DNA of 30,790 nucleotides. Origin: an uncultured Rivibacter sp. (GTDB taxonomy: Bacteria; Pseudomonadota; Gammaproteobacteria; Burkholderiales; Burkholderiaceae). The first letter of the stretch is position 1. Each line of letters starts with the position of its first letter. Positions 1 to 5,019 of this stretch are shown piece after piece. The position numbers were made by a program, and so were the translations under genes. The notes under the pieces are model-generated. The model had not been told where the DNA came from. It saw only the letters and a program-made list of their open reading frames with translations, and did not search any database. The stretch lies in assembly GCA_946481025.1 (NCBI GenBank), contig CAMLNA010000042.1:1-30790 (forward strand), written 5' to 3'.

Positions 1-437
1 GCGACCGGTCGGGGCGCTTGGTTACGAGGATTGACGACATGGAGGCTGAAGTGAATCCCAATTCATTCACCGCGGAGGCGCGGAGGACGCAGAGGACCGC
101 AGAGAAGACCTGAATTTCTTGATCTGGCTCCACATGCTGGGGCTGATCTGCAGCTTCTGCAAAGAAATATTGGCGCACCCGCTTGACGACGAAGTGAAGA
201 CTCTTTACAGTCCGCCTCCTCGCTGCTGACAACGGCATCGAGATTCGATCAACTGAAACCCAACACCGAAGAGTTCATCGTGCTACGCCAAGGCCACATC
301 GCAAATCGCTCGCTGCCCGTGAAGGGCCAGTGTGCGTTCGTGCGCGCCGCCTTTGGCAAGACCGCGGTCGTCACGATGAATGAGCGGCATTCCGTCAAGA
401 GCCAGCGACCGGTCGGGTCGCTTGGTTGCGAGGATTG
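1..437. repeat. 33-bp imperfect direct repeat, copies at 1-33 and 405-437
   Basis: Both copies begin GCGACCGGTCGGG and end GAGGATTG. They differ at two positions (14 and 24 of the unit). They bracket about 370 bp of unrecognised sequence. The first copy begins at the window edge, so the repeat may extend further upstream. Confidence 0.7.
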
Positions 438-480
438 GATGCATCCGGGCAAGGGAGGCGCATAAGGCGCGCACCCTTCC
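1..480. other. Decayed leader region without a convincing gene
   Basis: I see no intact gene here. Positions 61-110 hold a degenerate tandem run of roughly 10-nt units of the type CGCGGAGGA / CGCAGAGGA, a low-complexity repeat common in proteobacterial intergenic DNA. Positions 120-220 read on the + strand as a short peptide with an LICSFC cysteine pair, which could be the tail of a small zinc-finger protein, followed by a stop. Positions 280-465 form an open frame of 61 codons that I do not recognise. A 33-bp direct repeat lies at both ends (see separate entry). The impression is of decayed or rearranged DNA at the edge of the accessory locus. Confidence 0.4.
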
Positions 481-497
481 ACTCGATCACACGTCGA

Positions 498-535
498 GGC
501 CCGGATTCCGAAAGGATCCGGGCCTTTTTGTTTTT
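498..535 (+). terminator. Rho-independent terminator upstream of the tRNA array
   Basis: A perfect 9-bp stem GGCCCGGAT / ATCCGGGCC (498-506 and 516-524) closes a 9-nt loop and is followed by TTTTTGTTTTT. It isolates the downstream tRNA unit from upstream transcription. Confidence 0.9.
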
Positions 536-609
536 ACCGAGCCGGTTGGCAGCCGACTCAACTTCGCGTCCCACAGGGATGCACCGCCTTCGCGTTGGCG
601 CTGGCGGAT

Positions 610-622
610 CGCTCTTTAACAA
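610..622 (+). promoter_or_regulatory. rrn-type boxA antitermination site
   Basis: CGCTCTTTAACAA is the boxA core found in ribosomal RNA leaders, where NusB-NusE binds nascent RNA and lets polymerase ignore Rho and some pause sites. Here it precedes the first tRNA by about 50 nt. A short hairpin, CTGCAC / GTGCAG (639-656), follows it. A boxA makes sense for a long, mostly untranslated transcript such as this one. I could not find a convincing sigma-70 promoter between the upstream terminator and boxA. Confidence 0.75.
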
Positions 623-674
623 GTTGCCGCGGACACGCCTGCACAACTGGGTGCAGTGCGCGTTCGCTACCCAA

Positions 675-750
675 GCGGATATAGCTCAGCAGGCAGAGCG
701 CGGCCACGCCATGGCCGAGGCCCCGGGTTCGATGCCCGGTATCCGCTCCA
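675..750 (+). tRNA. tRNA-Gly(GCC), with C33
   Basis: The cloverleaf is complete: acceptor GCGGATA / TATCCGC, D-stem GCTC / GAGC, anticodon stem CGGCC / GGCCG, T-stem CCGGG / CCCGG, discriminator T and an encoded CCA. The anticodon loop ACGCCAT has C at position 33, where U is nearly universal. Confidence 0.88.
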
Positions 751-916
751 GACATCTCATTGCGGGTGTGTTCCGGCACAACGGTCGGGCATGCGTTCCT
801 CGACGTGCAGGGACGGCCGGAATGTGCGGCGCAGGGACGCCTGCGCTCGCGCAGCGAGAGCACATCACAGCGGGGCACCGCGCTCGCGCTGGAGCACAAC
901 CGCAATGAGATCGAAG
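751..916. other. Gap in tRNA array, no gene recognised
   Basis: There is no cloverleaf, Y-RNA motif pair or plausible reading frame. It contains a pairing TTCCGG (771-776) / CCGGAA (817-822) and several CG-rich small hairpins. It may be the remains of one or two lost tRNAs; Val and Thr are absent from the array. Confidence 0.4.
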
Positions 917-992
917 GCCCATGTAGCTCAGCAGGAAGAGCAGCCGCCTTGCAAGCGGCAGGCTGCAGGTTCGATCCCTGTCACCTCCACCA
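917..992 (+). tRNA. tRNA-Ala(TGC)-like, acceptor stem broken
   Basis: The D arm (GCTC / GAGC), anticodon arm (GCCGC-CTTGCAA-GCGGC) and T arm are good and CCA is encoded. The 5' acceptor strand GCCCATG does not pair with the 3' strand CACCTCC: only three of seven positions match, and the alanine G3-U70 identity pair is absent. Probably not chargeable. Confidence 0.7.
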
Positions 993-1005
993 TGAGCTTC
1001 ACCAC

Positions 1006-1081
1006 GCTCCGTTAACTCAGTGGCCAGAGTGCCGGCCTGTCTAGCCGGAAGCCGCGGGTTCGACTCCCGCACGGGGCGCCA
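1006..1081 (+). tRNA. tRNA-Asp(GTC)
   Basis: Acceptor GCTCCGT / ACGGGGC, anticodon arm CCGGC-CTGTCTA-GCCGG, T-stem GCGGG / CCCGC, discriminator G, CCA encoded. All arms are intact. Confidence 0.93.
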
Positions 1082-1089
1082 AATTCATT

Positions 1090-1165
1090 GCCGAGATAGC
1101 TCAGTTGGTAGAGCGGCGCGTTGAAGGCGCGTGCGTCGGGGGATCGAAGCCCTCTCTCGGCACCA
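1090..1165 (+). tRNA. tRNA-Phe(GAA), altered T-loop
   Basis: Acceptor GCCGAGA / TCTCGGC, D arm GCTC / GAGC, anticodon loop TTGAAGG, discriminator A, CCA. The T-loop reads ATCGAAG, so T54 is replaced by A. Confidence 0.9.
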
Positions 1166-1173
1166 ACGACAGA

Positions 1174-1253
1174 ACCTCGTTAGCTCAGCAGGATTCAAGA
1201 GCGCCGGTCTACGAAGCCGGAGGTCGCACGTTCGAGTCGTGCACGAGGTACCA
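1174..1253 (+). tRNA. tRNA-Arg(ACG), long D-loop
   Basis: Acceptor ACCTCGT / ACGAGGT, anticodon loop CTACGAA, T-stem GCACG / CGTGC, discriminator A, CCA. The D-loop has 12 nt, about three more than usual. Confidence 0.9.
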
Positions 1254-1258
1254 ACCAA

Positions 1259-1343
1259 GGGTGTGTGGCAGAGCGGTCGATTGCGCCTGGCTGTAAACCA
1301 GGTCCTCATTGGCACGGTGGTTCGAATCCATCCGCACCCACCA
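1259..1343 (+). tRNA. tRNA-Tyr(GTA)
   Basis: A class II tRNA with acceptor GGGTGTG / CGCACCC, anticodon arm CCTGG-CTGTAAA-CCAGG, a 13-nt variable region, T-stem GGTGG / CCATC, A73 and CCA. Its CCA abuts the next tRNA with no spacer. Confidence 0.92.
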
Positions 1344-1474
1344 GCCGGGCTAGCTGAACCGGCAGAGCAGCGGCCTCCGCGCGCTCGCGCGCCAGCGAAG
1401 GCTCATATCGCCAAGCGATGTGATGCCGCAGCTAAAGCCGAAGGTTCGCGGTTCGATCCCGTGGTCCGGTGCCA
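1344..1474 (+). tRNA. tRNA-Trp(CCA) interrupted by a 55-nt intron-like insertion
   Basis: The acceptor GCCGGGC / GTCCGGT, T arm (CGCGG-TTCGATC-CCGTG), G73 and CCA are intact. Removing 1379-1433 joins CTCC to AAA, giving loop CTCCAAA, the textbook tRNA-Trp anticodon loop. The stem is then GCGGC / GCCGA (four pairs) with a normal AGGTT variable loop. The array otherwise lacks Trp. An alternative reading is Arg(CCG), using an insert-internal GCCGC (1425-1429) as the 3' stem strand and leaving a 17-nt variable loop; I prefer Trp. Whether the insert is spliced out is unknown. Confidence 0.7.
1379..1433 (+). other. Intron-like insertion in tRNA-Trp anticodon
   Basis: The 55-nt insert lies between tRNA positions 35 and 36. 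It contains hairpin GCGCG-CTCG-CGCGC and an 8-bp hairpin CATATCGC-CAA-GCGATGTG. Its 3' part, GCCGC, can also pair with the exon strand GCGGC. It is far too short for a group I intron and shows no homing ORF. Confidence 0.6.
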
Positions 1475-1480
1475 GAGCAT

Positions 1481-1566
1481 CTCGACGTAGCCAAGTGGCC
1501 GAAGGCATCTGGCTGCAAACCAGAAGGCGCAAGCCCGCGTCCGTTCGAATCGGACCGTCGAGTCCA
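1481..1566 (+). tRNA. tRNA-Cys(GCA), long variable arm
   Basis: Acceptor CTCGACG / CGTCGAG, anticodon arm TCTGG-CTGCAAA-CCAGA, T-stem GTCCG / CGGAC, U73 (the cysteine identity base) and CCA. The variable region is 14 nt with a small GGC-GCAA-GCC hairpin, unusual for Cys. Confidence 0.88.
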
Positions 1567-1643
1567 GCCTCGTTAGCTCAGCCGAACAGAGCGGCCGGCC
1601 TCCACCCGGCGGGTCGGCCGTTCGAATCGGTCACGAGGCACCA
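1567..1643 (+). tRNA. tRNA-Gly(TCC), with C33
   Basis: Acceptor GCCTCGT / ACGAGGC, anticodon arm GCCGG-CCTCCAC-CCGGC, T-stem GGCCG / CGGTC, A73, CCA. Position 33 is C. The gene abuts tRNA-Cys with no spacer. Confidence 0.88.
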
Positions 1644-1649
1644 CTTCAT

Positions 1650-1725
1650 TCCCCGGTAGCGCAGTTGGCAGAGCACCTGGCAGTTAACCAGGAGGTCCGT
1701 GGTTCGAGGCCACGTCGGGGAGCCA
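1650..1725 (+). tRNA. tRNA-Asn(GTT)
   Basis: Acceptor TCCCCGG / TCGGGGA, anticodon arm CCTGG-CAGTTAA-CCAGG, T-stem CGTGG / CCACG, G73, CCA. Intact. Confidence 0.93.
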
Positions 1726-1732
1726 ACTTTCA

Positions 1733-1807
1733 TCTCGCGTAGCTCAGTGGCAGAGCACCGTCTTGATAAGGCGGGGGTCGATGGATCGTTCCCACCCGCG
1801 AGGACCA
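1733..1807 (+). tRNA. tRNA-Ile(GAT), altered T-loop
   Basis: Acceptor TCTCGCG / CGCGAGG with a terminal wobble, anticodon arm CCGTC-TTGATAA-GGCGG, A73, CCA. The T-loop ATCGTTC has A54 and T58 in place of the canonical T54 and A58. One T-stem pair is A-C. Confidence 0.87.
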
Positions 1808-1815
1808 ATTTCTTT

Positions 1816-1891
1816 CTCGGTGTGGCGCAGATGGCAGCGCGCGTGATTTGGGATCACGAGGCCGCAGGTTCGAGACCTGCCACCGAGACCA
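1816..1891 (+). tRNA. tRNA-Pro(TGG)
   Basis: Acceptor CTCGGTG / CACCGAG, D-stem GCGC / GCGC, anticodon arm CGTGA-TTTGGGA-TCACG, T-stem GCAGG / CCTGC, A73, CCA. Intact. The PcfJ-like gene starts 28 nt downstream. Confidence 0.93.
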
Positions 1892-1919
1892 CCTTCACTT
1901 CAACTCACTTCAAACCATC

Positions 1920-3077
1920 ATGGCACGCTCGATGATCCAGCGCCGGCAGGACGCCGAGCGCGAACGAATAGAAATTTACGAAGCCACGCTTCGTCGTGTG
2001 GCACGCCGACCGCGGCTCGCTCCGGACTTCGCCAAGGCGATCGATGAAGCCGTGCGCGGCTTCGCGGGCGAAGTGGTGCGCGACCCCCAGTCGTGGCACC
2101 CCCAGATGAAGACGCGCGACGCCGCGCGCCTGCGTCTCGCCGCGGCGCGGCACCTCTTCGCGCGCTACCCGGTTCCGTCGATGCTCGAACAGATCTGGCT
2201 CGACGACGCAGGTCTGGACGCACAGGAGATACAGCTGCGCAAGCAGTGGTACGTCATGGCGGCCCGAGGGGGCTCGCTCTACAAGGCCGGTGCAGGCCAG
2301 TGGCTGACGCGCAAGGAAGTGCACGCCTTTCTCAACCCGCCCGCTGGAGTGGGTTTCAACGAGGCGATCTGGTATGCCATTGCGCGCTCGTACACAGATG
2401 CACCGAACACCGCGATGTGTGTTGCTCGCTCGAAGATCGCGCGTACGCCGCGTGGCGAGTTGCCCTTCTGGCGCGAAGTCGCGCGGTTCTTCTGCGCCAA
2501 CCCCTTGCCGGTGGAAGCGATCGACGACCTGTGCGACTACCTGGCTGAGTGCCGCCGCCGCGACCGGCGCTACAGCATCGAAGGTCGAACGCTGGCCTCG
2601 ATGCGCCGCCGCATGCATGAGTGGCACCACGACGTCGCGGCCATCGAGCGCATAGAGGCGATTCGCCGCCGGGCCCGACAGGCCGCCGCCCATGGCAGAG
2701 GTGTGGCCGCTGCCGACTTGGCATGGGCGGGCTCACCACTGGCCGACTGGGAGTGGACGCCCTCGGCCAAGGACGCCAAGGCGAAGGGCGAGCGCTACGT
2801 GGTTCGCCAGTTGAAGCAGGCCGAGGACCTGGTGATGGAAAGCCGGGCGATGCGCCATTGCGTGTCGACCTACGCCGGCAAGTGCATCGCGGGCCATGCA
2901 TCGATCTGGTCGCTCCGGCGGTGCACGAAGACGGGCATCGATCGGCTGCTGACCATCGAAGTGGACCAACAGCATCGAGCGATCCAGGTGCGCGGCTTCG
3001 CCAACCGGCTCGCGCATGCGGACGAGCGCAACGTGCTCGAGCGCTGGACCAAGGCGCGAGGGATCACCTTGCGGTAA
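1920..3077 (+). CDS. PcfJ-like protein
   Basis: A 385-residue protein lodged between tRNA-Pro and tRNA-His. The C-terminal region (about residue 300 on) has the PcfJ-family signature: a lysine/glutamine-rich lead-in, MRHCVSTYAGKC from about residue 311, SIWSLR, then LLTIEV and a final VRGFANR block. PcfJ-like proteins occur on conjugative plasmids, phages and other mobile elements; their biochemical role is not established. The N-terminal 300 residues are rich in Arg and Ala and I recognise no further domain. I chose the ATG at 1920 because upstream in-frame starts fall inside tRNA-Pro. There is no clear Shine-Dalgarno, so translation may be weak or coupled to RNA processing. The frame is intact, unlike two other proteins of the locus. 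Confidence 0.8.
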   Translation: MARSMIQRRQDAERERIEIYEATLRRVARRPRLAPDFAKAIDEAVRGFAGEVVRDPQSWHPQMKTRDAARLRLAAARHLFARYPVPSMLEQIWLDDAGLDAQEIQLRKQWYVMAARGGSLYKAGAGQWLTRKEVHAFLNPPAGVGFNEAIWYAIARSYTDAPNTAMCVARSKIARTPRGELPFWREVARFFCANPLPVEAIDDLCDYLAECRRRDRRYSIEGRTLASMRRRMHEWHHDVAAIERIEAIRRRARQAAAHGRGVAAADLAWAGSPLADWEWTPSAKDAKAKGERYVVRQLKQAEDLVMESRAMRHCVSTYAGKCIAGHASIWSLRRCTKTGIDRLLTIEVDQQHRAIQVRGFANRLAHADERNVLERWTKARGITLR

Positions 3078-3098
3078 GCCCGCCACGTGTACTTGGGT

Positions 3099-3173
3099 GT
3101 GACCGTAGCTCAATGGCAGAGCCGTGGGCCGTGAACCCGCTGGTGCCGGTTCGACTCCGGCCGGTCACCCCCA
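3099..3173 (+). tRNA. tRNA-His(GTG), with C33
   Basis: Acceptor GTGACCG / CGGTCAC, D arm GCTC / GAGC, anticodon arm GTGGG-CCGTGAA-CCCGC, T-stem GCCGG / CCGGC. Position 33 is C. Two C residues, not one, lie between the acceptor and the final CCA, so the 3' end is one base longer than normal; the G-1 expected for His is T here. Confidence 0.82.
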
Positions 3174-3191
3174 AGTGCATGCGGCGCCCCT

Positions 3192-3332
3192 GCGTCGCGA
3201 ACTCGAGCGGCAGAGTAGCGGGCTCTTACCCCGGGAGGTCCGGGTTGCTCGCGCTTCGCGCTCGGCCTTCGGCCCGCGCCACTGGCGCGTCCAACGCGCT
3301 CCCGCGTTGAGCAAGCCCCTGGCGACGCACCA
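3192..3332 (+). tRNA. tRNA-Lys(CTT) interrupted in the T-loop
   Basis: Acceptor GCGTCGC / GCGACGC, D-stem ACTC / GAGT, anticodon loop CTCTTAC, A73 and CCA. A 65-nt multi-hairpin repeat (3247-3311) splits the T-loop. Without it the loop reads TTCAAGC with a T-stem that has one mismatch. The intact acceptor shows the two halves belong together. Confidence 0.75.
3247..3311 (-). repeat. Multi-hairpin repeat element, copy A (inside tRNA-Lys)
   Basis: The element contains four consecutive small hairpins (GCGC-TTC-GCGC, GGCC-TTC-GGCC, CGCGCC-ACT-GGCGCG, and AACGCG pairing with CGCGTT). It begins GCTC and is bounded on the right by GAGC. Its reverse complement aligns with copy B at 4112-4160: both start GCTCAACGCG, continue with CGTTGGACGCG, and share GGGCCGAAGGCCGAG. 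The hairpin loops and lengths vary, as in REP/palindromic interspersed elements. Copy A is 16 nt longer. Confidence 0.8.
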
Positions 3333-3341
3333 GCAGAACAA

Positions 3342-3426
3342 CCCCTCGTGGCGGAAATGGCAGACGCAACGGTCTCAGAAGCCGTGGCCGCAAGGCATGC
3401 CCGTTCGACCCGGGCCGAGGGGACCA
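3342..3426 (+). tRNA. tRNA-Leu(CAG)
   Basis: Class II: acceptor CCCCTCG / CGAGGGG, anticodon arm ACGGT-CTCAGAA-GCCGT, variable arm GCC-GCAA-GGC, T-stem GCCCG / CGGGC, A73, CCA. Intact. Confidence 0.92.
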
Positions 3427-3450
3427 CTTCAACACGACAAGGAGGCTGTC

Positions 3451-3662
3451 ATGAAGCAGCACAAACAGGACCAGCAGTTCTGGTTTCGAGGTGACGAGCA
3501 AGCGCCGCAAAGGCTTCCCGTCCGAGACGAAGGTCAAGCGCGGCCATCGCATCGTCCACGGTGACAAGCACCTGCACGAGAAGCTGGGTCGCAACGATCC
3601 GTGCCCGTGCGGTTCCGGCAAGAGCTTTCAGGCGCTGCTGCCTGCACAGCGGCTGCTTTTGA
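3451..3662 (+). pseudogene. SEC-C motif small protein, frameshifted twice
   Basis: A strong Shine-Dalgarno AAGGAGG (3438-3444) precedes an ATG at 3451. Read with two single-base shifts, the gene encodes about 69 residues ending in a SEC-C zinc motif: [14 protein letters not shown] followed by RRCC and a short tail. The first shift is near 3484-3491 (TTTCGAGGTG would need one base fewer), the second near 3624-3630 (AGCTTTCAGG would need one T fewer). As written, the ATG frame ends at 3564 as an unrelated tail, and a GTG frame from 3491 loses the last two cysteines. SEC-C motifs bind zinc and often mediate contacts with ribosome- or protein-linked partners. Either a pseudogene or sequencing error in homopolymers; two events in 210 bp favour decay. 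Confidence 0.65.
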
Positions 3663-3708
3663 CGGCGTCCTTCGCGACGACTACCACCGCGAGTGACGTT
3701 GCACCTTC

Positions 3709-3783
3709 GGTCCGGTAGCTCAGCGGCAGAGCAGCGCCCTCATAAGGCGCAGGTCGGTGGATCGCTCCCACCTCGGACCACCA
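3709..3783 (+). tRNA. tRNA-Met(CAT), elongator type
   Basis: Acceptor GGTCCGG / TCGGACC (fully paired 1-72, so not an initiator), anticodon arm GCGCC-CTCATAA-GGCGC, A73, CCA. The T-loop ATCGCTC has A54 and C58. A CAT anticodon could also be tRNA-Ile2 after lysidine modification. Confidence 0.87.
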
Positions 3784-3790
3784 ACGCCAA

Positions 3791-3880
3791 GGAGAGCTGC
3801 CCGAGCGGTAAGGGGTCGGCTTGCTAAGTCGAAGCCGGTGCGCAAGCGCCGCACAGGTTCGAATCCTGTGCTCTCCGCCA
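3791..3880 (+). tRNA. tRNA-Ser(GCT)
   Basis: Class II: acceptor GGAGAGC / GCTCTCC, anticodon loop TTGCTAA, long variable arm with GCGC-AA-GCGC pairing, T-stem ACAGG / CCTGT, G73, CCA. Intact. Confidence 0.93.
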
Positions 3881-3890
3881 ATTTCTTGCA

Positions 3891-3965
3891 GTCCCGTTCG
3901 TCTAACGGCAAGGACACGACCCTTTCAACGTCGAAACACGGGTTCGATTCCCGTACGGGACGCCA
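3891..3965 (+). tRNA. tRNA-Glu(TTC)
   Basis: Acceptor GTCCCGT / ACGGGAC, anticodon loop CTTTCAA, T-loop TTCGATT, G73, CCA. One anticodon-stem pair (31-39) is C-C, a mismatch next to the loop. Confidence 0.88.
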
Positions 3966-3968
3966 CAC

Positions 3969-4042
3969 GCGGGTGTAGCTCAAGGGTAGAGCAGCCGGCT
4001 TTTAACCGGCAGGCCAGGGTTCGATCCCCTGCGTCCGCACCA
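3969..4042 (+). tRNA. tRNA-Lys(TTT)
   Basis: Acceptor GCGGGTG / CGTCCGC with two wobbles, anticodon arm GCCGG-CTTTTAA-CCGGC, T-stem CAGGG / CCCTG, A73, CCA. Intact; a second Lys acceptor beside the interrupted CTT gene. Confidence 0.92.
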
Positions 4043-4054
4043 GTACCCATCTGA

Positions 4055-4191
4055 CGGGGGGTAGTCGAGAGGCCTCAGACAGCCGGCTTTGAACCGGTGC
4101 CACGCAGGTTCGCTCAACGCGAAGCGTTGGACGCGGCAACGCCGCGGGCCGAAGGCCGAGGGCGGTGGTTCAAGACCACCCGGACGCACCA
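4055..4191 (+). tRNA. tRNA-Gln(TTG)-like, interrupted and chimeric
   Basis: The anticodon arm GCCGG-CTTTGAA-CCGGT is clear, but the D arm has only three pairs. A first T-arm begins (GCAGG-TTCG) and is cut by a 49-nt repeat element (4112-4160). A second, complete T-arm (GGTGG-TTCAAGA-CCACC) and a 3' acceptor strand with CCA follow. The 5' acceptor CGGGGGG does not pair with CGGACGC. The simplest reading is that 5' and 3' parts of two different tRNAs were joined at the repeat. Function as a tRNA is doubtful. Confidence 0.6.
4112..4160 (+). repeat. Multi-hairpin repeat element, copy B (inside tRNA-Gln)
   Basis: It runs from GCTCAACGCGAAGCGTTGG to GGGCCGAAGGCCGAG as three hairpins, and matches the reverse complement of copy A at 3247-3311 apart from loop changes and a shorter end. 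Thus the same element lies in two tRNA genes in opposite orientations. Confidence 0.8.
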
Positions 4192-4207
4192 TCAAAGGAG
4201 AACAGCC

Positions 4208-4964
4208 ATGGAGCTGATGAAGAACGTCCAGGGATGGACCGAAGGCGTCGAGGTGGACCAACAGGCGCTGAACCAGATCCGCAACATCGCGGGCTTGCCG
4301 ATCGTGGCCGGCCACGTGGCGATCATGCCGGACGTGCACCTGGGCAAGGGCGCGACCGTGGGCTCGGTCATCCCGACCCGCGGCGCGATCATCCCGGCAG
4401 CCGTCGGCGTGGACATCGGCTGCGGCATGTGTGCGGTGCGCACCGACCTGTCGGCGGACGACCTGCCCACCAGCCTCGCGAAGATGCGCTCGGCCATCGA
4501 GTCGCTGGTGCCCGTGGGCTTCTCGCGAATCCATGGGCCGTGAGATTGGTTCCACCAAGGAAGCGATCAACTGCCACCACAACTACGCGACGGTCGAGGA
4601 GCACTTCGGGTCGAAGGTGTGGATCACCCGCAAGGGTGCGGTGAGCGCGCGCGAAGGCCAGCTCGGGATCATCCCCGGCTCGATGGGCGCCAAGTCGTAC
4701 ATCGTGCGCGGCAAGGGCAACCCGCTGGCGTGCTGCTCGTGCTCGCACGGCGCTGGGCGCCGCCACTCGCGTGGCGCGGCCAAGCGGCTGTTCGATCTCG
4801 AAGCGCTGGCAGCGCAGACCGTCGGCGTGGAGTGCCGAAAGGACGAAGGCGTGCTCGACGAGATCCCCGGTGCCTACAAAGACATCGACGCGGTGATGGC
4901 CGCGCAAAGCGACCTGGTGAGCGTGGAGCACACGCTCAAGCAGGTGTTGTGTGTGAAGGGCTGA
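4208..4964 (+). pseudogene. rtcB: RtcB RNA ligase, internally deleted
   Basis: RtcB joins 2',3'-cyclic phosphate (or 3'-phosphate) to 5'-OH RNA ends with GTP and Mn2+, repairing cleaved tRNAs. AAGGAG precedes the ATG at 4208. The N-terminal 110 residues are good RtcB (MPDVHLGKG, VGVDIGCG with the metal-binding Asp and Cys), then the frame stops at 4543. From about 4555 another frame gives the C-terminal part through VLCVKG (INCHHNY, GIIPGSMGAKS, SCSHGAGR with the guanylylated His, DEIPGAYKDIDAVMAAQSD). Compared with a 408-residue RtcB, about 165 central residues are missing, including GTGNHF and HSGSRG, which carry two metal-binding histidines. It cannot make an active ligase as read. A genuine deletion or an assembly collapse are both possible. 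Confidence 0.85.
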
Positions 4965-5019
4965 AGGAGCCGCTGGTGCGTTCCTTCGGCCCGCAAGCTG
5001 AAGGAGAGGAGAAACCGCC

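Noticed and set aside
751..916. A further tRNA or Y RNA in the gap
   Set aside because: A GGAATG occurs at 819-824, but no UACA at the right spacing, no 3' box and no cloverleaf.
1379..1433. Group I or group II intron in the tRNA
   Set aside because: 55 nt is far too short for a self-splicing intron core.
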